From Armatimonadota bacterium (lineage in GTDB: Bacteria; Armatimonadota; UBA5829; DTLH01): a stretch of DNA of 64,000 nucleotides. Position 1 is the stretch's first letter. Each line of letters opens with the position of its first letter. A program made the translations under genes and the position numbers. The stretch spans positions 1 through 64,000 of the forward strand of contig JAKPFN010000123.1 of NCBI GenBank assembly GCA_029551395.1. Reading direction: 5' to 3'. The notes under the pieces were generated by a model. That model did no database searches. It worked only from the letters and a program-made list of their open reading frames with translations, and was not told the origin of the DNA. Below are positions 54,338 to 63,076 of the stretch, in pieces.

Positions 54338-55063
54338 TTAGTCGGCAGTCTTGAGGACTACCAAATCAACGCGCCTGTTTAATGCGCGGTTATTCTCGTC
54401 TGTATTCTGTACAAGCGGTTTTCTGTCTGAGTAGCCGGCTGCTGACAGTCGGTCAGCAGGAATTCCGCTTTTTTCTATCAGATAGCGAACTACCACTGTT
54501 GCACGAGCTGTAGATAACTCCCAGTTAGACGGATATTTGGTTGATGATACCGGCAGATTGCAGGTGTGGCCTTCAACGCACACGGAATTAGGCACTTTCT
54601 TCAGGGCATCACCAATACCATCCAGAATCTTTCGAGCAGATGGCGAAAGCTCAGCCTGACCTTTATTAAAAAGCACTTTGTCCGTAACCAGGCTGATTAC
54701 CAATCCACGCTCATCAACTCTCAAACGCACTGCCTGTTCAAGGTTCTCCTCTTTAACGAATTTCCGCAGGCTTTTAACGACAGGCCACGGCACTCCAAGG
54801 TTCTCTGCATGAGAACTAGCCTGTTCAACCTTGACATCACTGTCCAGGTCTGCGCCTGTCTGCTTCTGACTGTCTACAGGCCCGTTGAACCCACTTCTAA
54901 TCGACACTGCGACCTGCTTGAAACTGTTCAGGTTCAATATAGACATCGAATAGAGCATTATGAAAAAGGCCATAAGAAGGGTAATCATGTCCGCATATGT
55001 TAAAAGCCAGCGAAGGGTACCTCCTCCATCGTTACCACTATTTCTGCCTGTTTCTTCGGACAT
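54338..55063 (-). CDS. motB: Stator protein MotB
   Basis: About 241 residues from ATG 55063 (GGCGGAGA upstream); the longer frame is read from motA sequence. One membrane helix with the proton-conducting Asp25 (YADMITLLMAFFIML), a plug region, and an OmpA-type peptidoglycan-binding domain (VCVEGHTCNLPVS, NWELSTARATVVVRYLIE). It anchors the stator to the wall. The order motA-motB-fliL is normal. Confidence 0.95.
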   Translation of the reverse strand: MSEETGRNSGNDGGGTLRWLLTYADMITLLMAFFIMLYSMSILNLNSFKQVAVSIRSGFNGPVDSQKQTGADLDSDVKVEQASSHAENLGVPWPVVKSLRKFVKEENLEQAVRLRVDERGLVISLVTDKVLFNKGQAELSPSARKILDGIGDALKKVPNSVCVEGHTCNLPVSSTKYPSNWELSTARATVVVRYLIEKSGIPADRLSAAGYSDRKPLVQNTDENNRALNRRVDLVVLKTAD

Positions 55064-55085
55064 TCTCCGCCTTCTTACCAACCTG

Positions 55086-55904
55086 CTATTCTCCCAAAGA
55101 CTGGAGCCTGCCAGTGCCAAGCAACTCACGCTGCTTTGGAGGAAGGAATGCAAGCATTTTTGTCTCAACCATCCTGGGGTTATCTCCCGCCTGAATGGAT
55201 AAAATCCCCTCCAGCATCATGTCATAAGCAATGATTTCCTCAGTAGTTCTTGCTTTAAGCTTTGATCCGATAGGCAGGAAGACCAGGTTTGCAAGTGCGA
55301 CTCCATAAAGGGTCGCAATAAACGCAGCAGCTATAGCAGGCCCCATTTTTCCTGGTTCATCCAAGCTGGATAGCATATGAATAAGGCCCATGACGGTTCC
55401 GATGATTCCCATAGTCGGTGCAAATCCGCCCATTGTAGCGAAAATGTTTTCACCAACCTTGTGCCGCTCCTGAAGTGAGATTGTTTCAGTCTCAAGGATT
55501 TCTCTGACCATTTCAGAGGGAACTCCGTCTACCACGAGCCTGATTCCCATCTTTAGAAACTTGTTGTTGACTCGTCTTGACTCTTCTTCCAGCGCCAGAA
55601 TTCCGTCCTGACGAGCTTTACGGGCTAGAACTACCATCCTGTAGATCACCTGGCTCAGATCGGTCTCTTTACTGAAAAAAGCGTTGCGTATGATTGCAGG
55701 CAGGCCTAGAATCTGCTTCATAGAGAAGGCCACGGTTGTCGCGCCAATGGTTCCACCCACGACTATGATGAGCGCGGAAGGATTGATAAGGTCGCTTATG
55801 CTGCCTCCCTCCATAAACAGGGCAATAAGTAAAGCGCCCCAGGCAAGCAGCAAACCGATTACTGTAGCCAGATCCATATTAACTGGTGCTTTCTTACTGG
55901 TCAT
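55086..55904 (-). CDS. motA: Stator protein MotA
   Basis: About 272 residues. Four helices with DLATVIGLLLAWGALLIALFMEGG at the start, a long cytoplasmic loop (KARQDGILALEEESRRV) and MGGFAPTMGIIGTVMGLIHML. It forms the ion channel with MotB. ATG 55904 overlaps the flbD stop as TGATG, so it is translationally coupled. Confidence 0.95.
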   Translation of the reverse strand: MTSKKAPVNMDLATVIGLLLAWGALLIALFMEGGSISDLINPSALIIVVGGTIGATTVAFSMKQILGLPAIIRNAFFSKETDLSQVIYRMVVLARKARQDGILALEEESRRVNNKFLKMGIRLVVDGVPSEMVREILETETISLQERHKVGENIFATMGGFAPTMGIIGTVMGLIHMLSSLDEPGKMGPAIAAAFIATLYGVALANLVFLPIGSKLKARTTEEIIAYDMMLEGILSIQAGDNPRMVETKMLAFLPPKQRELLGTGRLQSLGE

Positions 55905-56128
55905 CAACTGTCTTTTGTCTCCGGCATCTTTGTCTGTTCATAGTTGGAAGCTCCAACCTTTCGGCGGAACTCCACTATTTTGTCCACGACTTCAGATACA
56001 GACTCCCTGACAATCACCTTCTTTCCTGTAGAAAGAGAGATGATAGTATCAGGAGTTGCCTCTATGAACTCGATCAGGTCAGAGTTCAATACAATCTGAG
56101 AACCGTTTATCAGACTTACTTCTATCAT
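55904..56128 (-). CDS. flbD: FlbD/SwrD-family flagellar protein
   Basis: 74 residues, usual size. The FlbD core is LINGSQIVLNSDLIEFIEATPDTIISLSTGKKVIVRES with a short polar tail. SwrD in Bacillus supports flagellar torque. It lies between flgE (58 bases) and motA (overlap), a conserved position. Confidence 0.9.
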   Translation of the reverse strand: MIEVSLINGSQIVLNSDLIEFIEATPDTIISLSTGKKVIVRESVSEVVDKIVEFRRKVGASNYEQTKMPETKDS

Positions 56129-56186
56129 AGGGTCACACCCTTAAATGGGGCGGCCAGCTCGCCCAAGGCCGCCCCAACAGTTGGAA

Positions 56187-57491
56187 TTAACGTTTAAGCT
56201 GGACAAGTTCCTGAAGGATCTCATCCGAAGTAGTGATTATTCTTGAGTTAGCCTGGAAACCTCGCTGTGCGACGATCATATTGGCAAACTCAGTTGGCAG
56301 GTCAACATTAGAAGACTCAAGGAAACCTGATGTCAGGCTTCCAAGGCTTCCAGTAGCAGGCTGGCCTATCTGCGGAAGTCCCGAGTTACCAGTCTCTGCA
56401 AGTAGATTGCCTCCAATCCGGCTAAGACCGGAAGGATTACTGAACTGAGCCAGTGCTAATCGGCCTAATCTCTGGATCATACCGTTGTCAAACATACCGG
56501 AGATAGTACCGTCCTTGCCAACAGTGAAGCTCTCAAGGACTCCGAGAGGAAGACCATCCTGGTAGATTGGCATTACGGTGCTTTTTTCAGCCTGACTACC
56601 GCCCTGAGATGTCTCATCACTACTCTCAGCAGCCAACTGTGTTACCTGCTTCATGTCCAGTGTTAGAGATACGGTACCGGCAGCACCACCAGGGTCTGCC
56701 AGAGTCAGATTTAGTGCGCCAGTATCGCCCGATATACATTTGCCCTCGTTATTGAAGACTAAAGAACCGCTGCCAACAATACTCCCTGCTGCAGCATCAT
56801 CACTGGTAGCTTCCCAAGTCCAGGTACTTCCTGTATCGTCGGCTGCGCTCTTTGTGAAGGTTACACACACTGTATGAGTGTTACCAAGAGAATCATATAC
56901 CTGTAAGCTGGCAGTTGCATTTTCACCAATTGCCAACTTGGCATTCAGGTTGCCTCCGAGGCTGATATTAGCGGTTTGTCTGGCGATGGCAAGCTGCCCT
57001 ACAGGGAGTTTAATGACTGAAGCGGCTGTAATTGGCTCATCAACATTAATCTCACCCGTAGTAGGATTAGCCATCCAGCCAAGCACCTTCATACCGGTTG
57101 TTGCTGATACCAGATTGCCGTCAGCATCTAGCTGGAATGAGCCATCACGGGTGTAGTATTTCCCCTGACCATCACCAAGCACCAGGAAACCACTACCTTC
57201 AATCGCCACATCCGTAGATTTGCCTGTAGGCAGAAGCGATCCCTGTGTTAAGCTGACATCAATAGAGCCAATACCTGATCCAAGCCCGATCTGCATCGGG
57301 TTAGTTCCGCCCATTCCATTGGGTGTTGGAGCAGTTGCGCCTCTAATAGTCTGGCTGAGCATTTCTCTAAAACTCACTCGGCTGGATTTAAAGCCAATAG
57401 TGTTGATATTGGCAATATTGTTACTGATAACGTCCATCTGCGTTTTGTGCGCCCGCAGACCGGAAACACCGTTATACATTGATTGAATCAT
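56187..57491 (-). CDS. flgE: Flagellar hook protein FlgE
   Basis: 434 residues. The rod/hook N-terminus MYNGVSGLRAHKTQMDVISNNIANINTIGFKSSR and C-terminus ESSNVDLPTEFANMIVAQRGFQANSRIITTSDEILQELVQLKR form the coiled D0 domain; the middle D1/D2 part contains IAIARQ-type and TGEINVDEPI segments. ATG 57491 has AGGAGG 12-17 bases upstream, rather far. It is exported through the type III apparatus and polymerises into the hook. Confidence 0.96.
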   Translation of the reverse strand: MIQSMYNGVSGLRAHKTQMDVISNNIANINTIGFKSSRVSFREMLSQTIRGATAPTPNGMGGTNPMQIGLGSGIGSIDVSLTQGSLLPTGKSTDVAIEGSGFLVLGDGQGKYYTRDGSFQLDADGNLVSATTGMKVLGWMANPTTGEINVDEPITAASVIKLPVGQLAIARQTANISLGGNLNAKLAIGENATASLQVYDSLGNTHTVCVTFTKSAADDTGSTWTWEATSDDAAAGSIVGSGSLVFNNEGKCISGDTGALNLTLADPGGAAGTVSLTLDMKQVTQLAAESSDETSQGGSQAEKSTVMPIYQDGLPLGVLESFTVGKDGTISGMFDNGMIQRLGRLALAQFSNPSGLSRIGGNLLAETGNSGLPQIGQPATGSLGSLTSGFLESSNVDLPTEFANMIVAQRGFQANSRIITTSDEILQELVQLKR

Positions 57492-57600
57492 TCGTTCTTT
57501 GACCTCCTGAAGAGTCTATTATTGATTTAAGCTCCTGTGAGCCTTGTGCGAACTGAGTCACAGCAAGCACATGGGCCTCCTCAGTCGAGGTCCAGCCCAT
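57472..57600 (-). CDS. Possible 42-residue small protein overlapping flgE
   Basis: ATG 57600 opens a 42-codon frame (EEAHVLAVTQFAQGSQELK ..., ending SINV) that stops at 57472, inside the flgE start in another frame. The only ribosome site is GGAGG about 26 bases upstream, too far. It lies between the TIGR02530 gene and flgE, so it could be a short coupling peptide or simply spacing. Support is weak. Confidence 0.3.
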   Translation of the reverse strand: MGWTSTEEAHVLAVTQFAQGSQELKSIIDSSGGQRTNDSINV

Positions 57601-57625
57601 TTTGTATCAATTGAAGAACCACCTC

Positions 57626-58006
57626 CTACGCGATAACAACACTGTCGATGTTGGTGAATACCCCCTCCTTCGTCCGCGCCTCATCAACCGCAGTAATCAC
57701 GACTTTATTCTTGACACTCACCACAAAAGCGACATTGTCGAGCATAATCAGGGATTGTGCAGATCCCTTTTCACTTGCTCTGGCAACTGCACCATCCAGC
57801 CGTTTGATGTCGGCATCGGTGAGAGTAACCTGAGATGAGTCGAGGCGTTTTTGAGCATGAGAGGATATTTTTAGTGACTCTTGACGCTCTGTTTCACGAG
57901 CCAGAGCCGCTGCGAAATCCCCTCCCTTTACGGGAGCGCCGGCATTACCCGACTTTACAGGTCCAGCCGGTCTGATTGGTGTTGTGAGATTGAGTTTATT
58001 GACCAT
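57626..58006 (-). CDS. Flagellar operon protein, TIGR02530 family
   Basis: 126 residues. The C-terminal domain (about 45-126) reads HAQKRLDSSQVTLTDADIKRL and SLIMLDNVAFVVSVKNKVVITAVDEARTKEGVFTNIDSVVIA, the signature of this small family that lies beside flgD/flgE in Firmicutes-type clusters. Its exact role is not settled. It overlaps the CheX-like gene by 11 bases. Confidence 0.88.
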   Translation of the reverse strand: MVNKLNLTTPIRPAGPVKSGNAGAPVKGGDFAAALARETERQESLKISSHAQKRLDSSQVTLTDADIKRLDGAVARASEKGSAQSLIMLDNVAFVVSVKNKVVITAVDEARTKEGVFTNIDSVVIA

Positions 58007-58457
58007 TTCTCACCGCCACACTCACGTTCAATTGTCCGATTTCCGTTTCCACCGGCACAGACAACGCAGGTTCAGCAACAGAGAATTCCACATTCATCGC
58101 CTGGAAGACGATTGGACGGCCTACTTCGCAAACATATCCATGTTCATCAAGCGTGCGACGGGTCTGTTCAGCCAACAATACACCCAACTGACTTAGCCCA
58201 TGCCCCATAGAACGTCCAAAAGCACGAACTTGAGTTCCTGAAATAGCTGATGCAAGACGTTCAGCAGTCTCACCGGACATGCTGTACATCACATCTCCAC
58301 TCAGCTCTCCACTCACAATAGCTGCGAGGTTGGTAGTGCCGGAAGTAAATGTACTTCCTGCCAGACCGATTGCTCCCGGTCTTGCACTACAACCGACCAG
58401 TCCTTCAATTACCGAACGTGCTGCCTGTACGAATGGCTCCATGTACTCTACTTTCAA
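57996..58457 (-). CDS. CheX-like protein, catalytic residues apparently lost
   Basis: 153 residues. The N-terminus KVEYMEPFVQAARSVIEG and the SGDVMYSMSGETAERLASAI segment match CheC/CheX-type phosphatases of CheY-P. The expected ELxN helix is replaced by SMGHGLSQLGVLLAEQ, so Glu and Asn of the active site are missing. It may be a structural or regulatory homologue rather than an active phosphatase. It overlaps the TIGR02530 gene and follows a gap of 289 bases with a terminator-like hairpin. Confidence 0.72.
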   Translation of the reverse strand: MKVEYMEPFVQAARSVIEGLVGCSARPGAIGLAGSTFTSGTTNLAAIVSGELSGDVMYSMSGETAERLASAISGTQVRAFGRSMGHGLSQLGVLLAEQTRRTLDEHGYVCEVGRPIVFQAMNVEFSVAEPALSVPVETEIGQLNVSVAVRNGQ

Positions 58458-58540
58458 GCAGATCCCATCCTGGATTGTCGTGATATGAACGGGCTGCTCA
58501 TCTCCGGCACCTTAATAGCAATTACCGTGCCAGGGTGGCA

Positions 58541-58601
58541 AATGCGGAATGCGGAGTGCAGAGTGCGGAATGAAGGGAAGTGACGAGTTGCTAGTGATGA
58601 G
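58541..58601. repeat. GCGGAATG/GTGACGAG-type intergenic repeat
   Basis: Words AATGCGGAATGCGGAGTGC and GTGCGGAATG recur at 58541-58572, then AGTGACGAG and AGTGATGAG at 58579-58601. The latter words also occur at 30076-30104. This is a noncoding, repeat-built segment between flgD and the CheX-like gene. Confidence 0.55.
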
Positions 58602-58689
58602 GGTACTTTTTGAGGCGATGCGGGATATGTTTGGCATAAAGCTGGGGAAGATGTCATCCTTGGTGGGGAGGAATTGTACAATTAAAGAT

Positions 58690-58717
58690 GGGATGCCCTT
58701 TTTATCCTGGGCATCCC
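58690..58717 (-). terminator. Hairpin after flgD
   Basis: GGGATGCCC/GGGCATCCC with a 10-base loop, followed on the minus strand by ATCTTTAATTG. It lies 30 bases after the flgD stop and could partly uncouple the fliG-flgD block from the cheX-flgE block. Confidence 0.5.
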
Positions 58718-58746
58718 CAAAAGTCGACTCTATTACAGAGTTATAG

Positions 58747-59187
58747 TTAGGATACTTTTTTCACATGGCTTAGTGGGATGTCGTGGCCATCAACCTTTAG
58801 AATTGGACTGCCTTCGATGAACTCTATACCCTCTACCTTGCCTTTGATCAGTTCACTCTGGTCTGCATTCGGATCCGGATTTATTGCTTCCACTTCCTTA
58901 CCGATAAGAGTGAGCGCAGAGAAAGCCGATTGGCTCTGCAGCATTGTGATAATACCTGCATTCAAGTCCTGAACGCCGATATTCATAGACTGCATCTGCT
59001 CCAGAGTAGTGAACTGGGCAAGCTGTGTAATAAACTCCTTGTCCTCCATAGGGTTCAATGGGTCCTGTGTCCTAAGCTGAGTTACCAGAAGCCTCAAGAA
59101 CACGTTTTTATCCATAGCTGAACCAGAACCCATTGTTGATAGAGCCTGGTTATAGCCTCCCACTGCTGTTGTTGAGTTTGTAGTCAT
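58747..59187 (-). CDS. flgD: Hook-capping protein FlgD
   Basis: 146 residues with the FlgD N-terminal motif FLRLLVTQLRTQDPLNPMEDKEFITQLAQFTTLEQM and a short C-terminal beta domain (IKGKVEGIEFIEG, VDGHDIPLSHVKKV). It is a short Bacillus-type form without the Ig-like insert of E. coli FlgD. It caps the growing hook. It follows fliK by 12 bases. Confidence 0.95.
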   Translation of the reverse strand: MTTNSTTAVGGYNQALSTMGSGSAMDKNVFLRLLVTQLRTQDPLNPMEDKEFITQLAQFTTLEQMQSMNIGVQDLNAGIITMLQSQSAFSALTLIGKEVEAINPDPNADQSELIKGKVEGIEFIEGSPILKVDGHDIPLSHVKKVS

Positions 59188-59199
59188 ATAGTTTTCCTC

Positions 59200-60666
59200 C
59201 TAAGCCAGGAGATTCAGTCTCCCAACTCCGGTTGATAAGACAGTCTCAGCCGGTAAATCGGCTCCCGTGTCTGTAGAAAGTGCTTCATAAGCATGCCAAG
59301 GTCCGCTTTGAGGCTTACCCTCTGAGGCAGGATTATGTCCTCCTGAATGAGGATTCCACAATTGGCCTGATCCGCTGTCTGTGCCTACTGAGACGTTGAT
59401 AGTGTCCACATTTATCCCCGAATCAGCAAGAGCCTGCCTAAGTGAGGATAAATCCGACTGCAGGATTTGCCTTGCTGCTTCCGTGCTGGTATGAAGTGTC
59501 GCAGAGACAACTCCTTCCGCAACTGTGACATTCATTTTGAGCATCCCCAGATGCGGTGGATCCAGCCTTAAGGTCATGTCGGTCCGGCTATCAGTCATTT
59601 GCACTTTGGCAGCTATTACGATCTGGTGGATCATTTTGGCACTTGCTACCTGTTCAGTCGGCAGATTGTCTTGTGCAGCCTGGACAACTTCCGCACCTCG
59701 AACTTCCGTAATATGGGCCTCGGATGGCAGAGTCATAACCGGATTTTGAGCAGGCTGCCCCTGAGAGGTGTCTCTTTTAATGTCACTGTGTTCAACCGGA
59801 CGAACTGCGGAACTGACATCGACGAATTCGCCCTCTACGGGAGTTCCAGCTGCTGCGTTGATCTCTATTCGATTAGTCTGAGCGATGGACGGATTAGCCT
59901 CAACGGAGACATAACTCGATTTGTGAGTATCCGTCAGCTTGACATCAACCTTTGATGTGTCTACCGTCAGGTTTTTCGGTTCTGAGCGTCCATCCAGGCC
60001 AACTTCAGCCTGTTCAGCATCTTTTCGAGTCTGCTCCAAAGATATTTCCAGCTTTGGATCAACCGTTTTCTCCGCTGCCTGAGTATCATCTGTTACAGAT
60101 TGCTCTTCGAGAGCAATTACTGTCTCCTGTTGATGTATACCAGAAACATTTGGAGCGTCTTCAAGTAGATACTGTTCTTGAGGAACATCTACAGGCTTGT
60201 CTACAGGTCTGCCAATAACCTCTACCTGTCCTGGAAGACCAGATGAATATGCGGGTGCTGCTTCAGACAGAGTATCATCTTGTTTCCAAAGCCCCAAGGT
60301 TGAGGAAACAGGTCGATCTGCTTCTTGTGATGGCGCAGGAGCCGAATTAACCGTCGGAACTACCACTTCCGGCAGTTCCTTTACTACTCCTGCGGACTCC
60401 AACAGACACTGCATTTGAAAAGCCATCTCAACTGATTCACTACTTGAACCTGTTTCTGGTTCCTTCTCTTGCTCAGTAGTCTGTTGTCCAGCCCTTATTC
60501 CATCTTCTTTAGCCGTTGTTATTCCGCATTCACCCAGCAGCTTCCGGACAATGTCTCCAAACTGCGACCCAGCTACATCAGACGATGCGCGAGCCTGACC
60601 AGTTTCTGTACCCGGAGTTGCGCTTCCAAGTACCACTGCGTCCAGCAATAAGATTGCTGCTTCCAA
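59200..60666 (-). CDS. fliK: Hook-length control protein FliK
   Basis: 488 residues. The first roughly 330 residues are low-complexity and acidic, as expected for the measuring segment, and the C-terminal Flg_hook domain (about 345-430) has MTLRLDPPHLGMLKMNV and a SLRQALADSGINV helix. It ends export of hook subunits by acting on FlhB. The tail after the domain is Ser/Gly rich. Confidence 0.88.
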   Translation of the reverse strand: MEAAILLLDAVVLGSATPGTETGQARASSDVAGSQFGDIVRKLLGECGITTAKEDGIRAGQQTTEQEKEPETGSSSESVEMAFQMQCLLESAGVVKELPEVVVPTVNSAPAPSQEADRPVSSTLGLWKQDDTLSEAAPAYSSGLPGQVEVIGRPVDKPVDVPQEQYLLEDAPNVSGIHQQETVIALEEQSVTDDTQAAEKTVDPKLEISLEQTRKDAEQAEVGLDGRSEPKNLTVDTSKVDVKLTDTHKSSYVSVEANPSIAQTNRIEINAAAGTPVEGEFVDVSSAVRPVEHSDIKRDTSQGQPAQNPVMTLPSEAHITEVRGAEVVQAAQDNLPTEQVASAKMIHQIVIAAKVQMTDSRTDMTLRLDPPHLGMLKMNVTVAEGVVSATLHTSTEAARQILQSDLSSLRQALADSGINVDTINVSVGTDSGSGQLWNPHSGGHNPASEGKPQSGPWHAYEALSTDTGADLPAETVLSTGVGRLNLLA

Positions 60667-60720
60667 TATGAAGTCTCACCTCCTGTTTATAGTCATTTAT
60701 ATTAAGATCAAACCGGTAAT

Positions 60721-61272
60721 CTACCGGTCTTGGGAATAGTCATCAATATATCGAAGGACAGTGCTGACATAGTTCTGGGTTTCCGCATACGGAGGTATGC
60801 CATCGTAACGGTCTACTGCTCCGGGACCAGAGTTATATCCTGCCAAAGCCAGTTCCAGACTCCCAAACCTGTCCAACATCTGCCGAAGGTATCTGGTGCC
60901 TCCATCTATGTTCTGAGCAGGATCGCCAGGGTCAACGCCCAATGCTCTGGCTGTGCCGGGCATGAGCTGCATAAGCCCCTGAGCGCCAACCGGAGACACA
61001 GCGTTTGATCTAAAGCCAGACTCAGCCTTTATTACTGCCTTGATGATCTCCGGTTTAATCCCATATTTAGCAGCAGCTTTGGCTATAATCGGTTCCAAAT
61101 CTTTGGGACACTGTACCGATCTCCTCTGTCGAGCCTGGCTGAGTGTGCTTTCGAATACACCAGAACGTTTTCCCCTGTTTATCCGTGACTCAGCGAACTC
61201 TCTGGAATCGACGAACCTTCGCCTTATCTCAGCTACTCTGGCTTTTACTGCTTGAACATGCTCAGTATCCAC
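60721..61272 (-). CDS. Lytic transglycosylase (SLT domain)
   Basis: About 183 residues. SLT domain (about 55-183) with catalytic Glu84 in KAESGFRSNAVSPVGAQGLMQLMP and YNSGPGAVDRY. It cuts peptidoglycan strands, presumably to let the rod pass the wall; there is no signal peptide, so export would use the flagellar pathway. GTG 61272 is behind GGAGG (61283-61279); GTG 61275 and ATG 61296 are alternatives. The stop of fliJ overlaps this region. Confidence 0.88.
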   Translation of the reverse strand: MDTEHVQAVKARVAEIRRRFVDSREFAESRINRGKRSGVFESTLSQARQRRSVQCPKDLEPIIAKAAAKYGIKPEIIKAVIKAESGFRSNAVSPVGAQGLMQLMPGTARALGVDPGDPAQNIDGGTRYLRQMLDRFGSLELALAGYNSGPGAVDRYDGIPPYAETQNYVSTVLRYIDDYSQDR

Positions 61273-61274
61273 CA

Positions 61275-61745
61275 CTAACCTCCACTTACCATACAATCGC
61301 CCGTGTCAGCGGACCTGTTGAACCTGATACATGCGATATCATCAAGGAATTTTTGCTCCTGATGCTCCATTTCCCGTTTATGCTGGCTGACTTTATATTC
61401 TTTGAGCCGTTCCAGTACCTTTCGCTGCTTCGAAGCCTCGACTACTTCAGCAGTCTTGCTGTCTTTTTTCTGCCTGATCCGGGAAACGCGGATTTCCTGA
61501 GCAAGAACCTCCGTCGTAAGCAACTGAAGATAGCTGTAAGCCTGTTTAATCTCTTCTGGACTGCCACCGGAAAGCTGCTCTTTCATCGTCTCCTTGAAAA
61601 GCTCTCTGGAGCGTATGACTTCCTCCAGCTTGGCAACTTCACGGTCGTAATCAGCCTGAATTGCAGCCAACTCCGCCAGCAGCTTTTCCTCAACAGTTTC
61701 CCTGTAATCGAGCACTCTTTGAAGGTTGAATCTAAACCTTTTCAT
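61275..61745 (-). CDS. fliJ: Flagellar export chaperone FliJ
   Basis: 156 residues, almost entirely coiled coil; FRFNLQRVLDYRETVEEK and the following heptad-rich helices are typical of FliJ. It couples FliI to FlhA and escorts chaperones. The start overlaps the fliI stop by 4 bases. Confidence 0.92.
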   Translation of the reverse strand: MKRFRFNLQRVLDYRETVEEKLLAELAAIQADYDREVAKLEEVIRSRELFKETMKEQLSGGSPEEIKQAYSYLQLLTTEVLAQEIRVSRIRQKKDSKTAEVVEASKQRKVLERLKEYKVSQHKREMEHQEQKFLDDIACIRFNRSADTGDCMVSGG

Positions 61746-63076
61746 AATTCATCCTTGAACATTGACTGAAGTGTTTCGACAGTCTGAGCATACAATGCCT
61801 CATCTGAAACGCCTTGCTTCAAGAAAGCATTGACGGCATCTATGTGGGCCTTGGCATGGTCTATCTTCTTGTTGCTGCCATCCACATAGGCGCCGATGTT
61901 TATCAAATCTTCCGCTGATCTATATGTAGCCAGAATATCTCTCAGTATTCCGGCAGCTTTACGATGTTCAGGAGTAGTCACATCCGGCATAAGCCTGCTG
62001 ACGCTTGCAAGGACATCTATAGCAGGATAATGATTCCGATGCGCCAAGTCTCTTGAAAGCACTATGTGTCCATCCAGAATGCTTCTAACTGAGTCGGCAA
62101 CCGGTTCATTCATATCATCACCATCGACCAGGACGGTATAAAGCCCTGTGATGGAACCTCTGGCTGCAGTGCCAGACCTCTCGAGAAGCCTTGGAAGCAT
62201 AGCAAAGACAGACGGCGTGTAACCTCTGGTAGTAGGCGGTTCTCCGATGGCTAAACCTACCTCACGCTGCGCCCAGGCTACTCGTGTAACGGAGTCCATC
62301 ATCAAAATTACATCGTTGCCCTGATCTCTGAAGTATTCAGCTATCGATGTAGCAACCATCGCACCGCGCAATCGAGCGACTGCTACCTGGTCTGAAGTCG
62401 CCACAACAACGACCGACCGTGCCAAGCCTTCCGGGCCGAGGTCTTTTTCAATGAAATCCCTGACTTCTCTGCCGCGTTCTCCTATCAGCGCAATCACGTT
62501 GACATCCGCCACAGTGTTTCGGGCAATCATACCGAGCAATGTGCTCTTACCTACTCCACTACCTGCAAATATGCCAATACGCTGCCCCTTGCCACAGGTC
62601 AGCACAGAATCTATAGCCCGAACACCAAATGACAACGGCTCTGTAATACGCAGCCGATCCAAAGGAGGCGGAGGTGTTCTTGCAGCAAGCCATTCATCCT
62701 CAGCTTCAACAGGACCAAGACCATCTATGGGCCTGCCAAGACCGTCGATTACCCGTCCAAGTAGCCCCTTTCCAACCGGGACACGAAGCGAGGTTCCTGT
62801 AGCGACTACATCGCTTCCCGGAGCAATCTCTTCCATCTCGCCAAGAGGCATCAAAAGCACGCTGTTCTCTTTGAACCCCACTACCTCCGCAAGAATTGGA
62901 GAAGCATTACGCTTGTAGTGGATCTCACAGACCTCTCCAAGGTGAGCAGCAGGCCCGCGAGACTCTACAACGACGCCGACGACCTGTGAGACCTTGCCGT
63001 TCAGCTTCATTGTGTTCAGCCGCTCTACTATTGAACTGTATCTATCAAGATTCAGCGGGCACTGGAGATTTCCCAT
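61742..63076 (-). CDS. fliI: Flagellum-specific ATPase FliI
   Basis: 444 residues. F1-beta-like ATPase with Walker A GSGVGKST at 172-179, Walker B VILMMDSVTR, and the conserved YPAIDVLASVSRLMP region. It energises entry of substrates. ATG 63076 has GAGG 9 bases upstream, inside fliH (32-base overlap). Confidence 0.97.
   Translation of the reverse strand: MGNLQCPLNLDRYSSIVERLNTMKLNGKVSQVVGVVVESRGPAAHLGEVCEIHYKRNASPILAEVVGFKENSVLLMPLGEMEEIAPGSDVVATGTSLRVPVGKGLLGRVIDGLGRPIDGLGPVEAEDEWLAARTPPPPLDRLRITEPLSFGVRAIDSVLTCGKGQRIGIFAGSGVGKSTLLGMIARNTVADVNVIALIGERGREVRDFIEKDLGPEGLARSVVVVATSDQVAVARLRGAMVATSIAEYFRDQGNDVILMMDSVTRVAWAQREVGLAIGEPPTTRGYTPSVFAMLPRLLERSGTAARGSITGLYTVLVDGDDMNEPVADSVRSILDGHIVLSRDLAHRNHYPAIDVLASVSRLMPDVTTPEHRKAAGILRDILATYRSAEDLINIGAYVDGSNKKIDHAKAHIDAVNAFLKQGVSDEALYAQTVETLQSMFKDEL

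Noticed and set aside
58454-58681. 75-codon frame between cheX and flgD
   Set aside because: It is built from repeat words and overlaps the repeat segment; no family or ribosome site.
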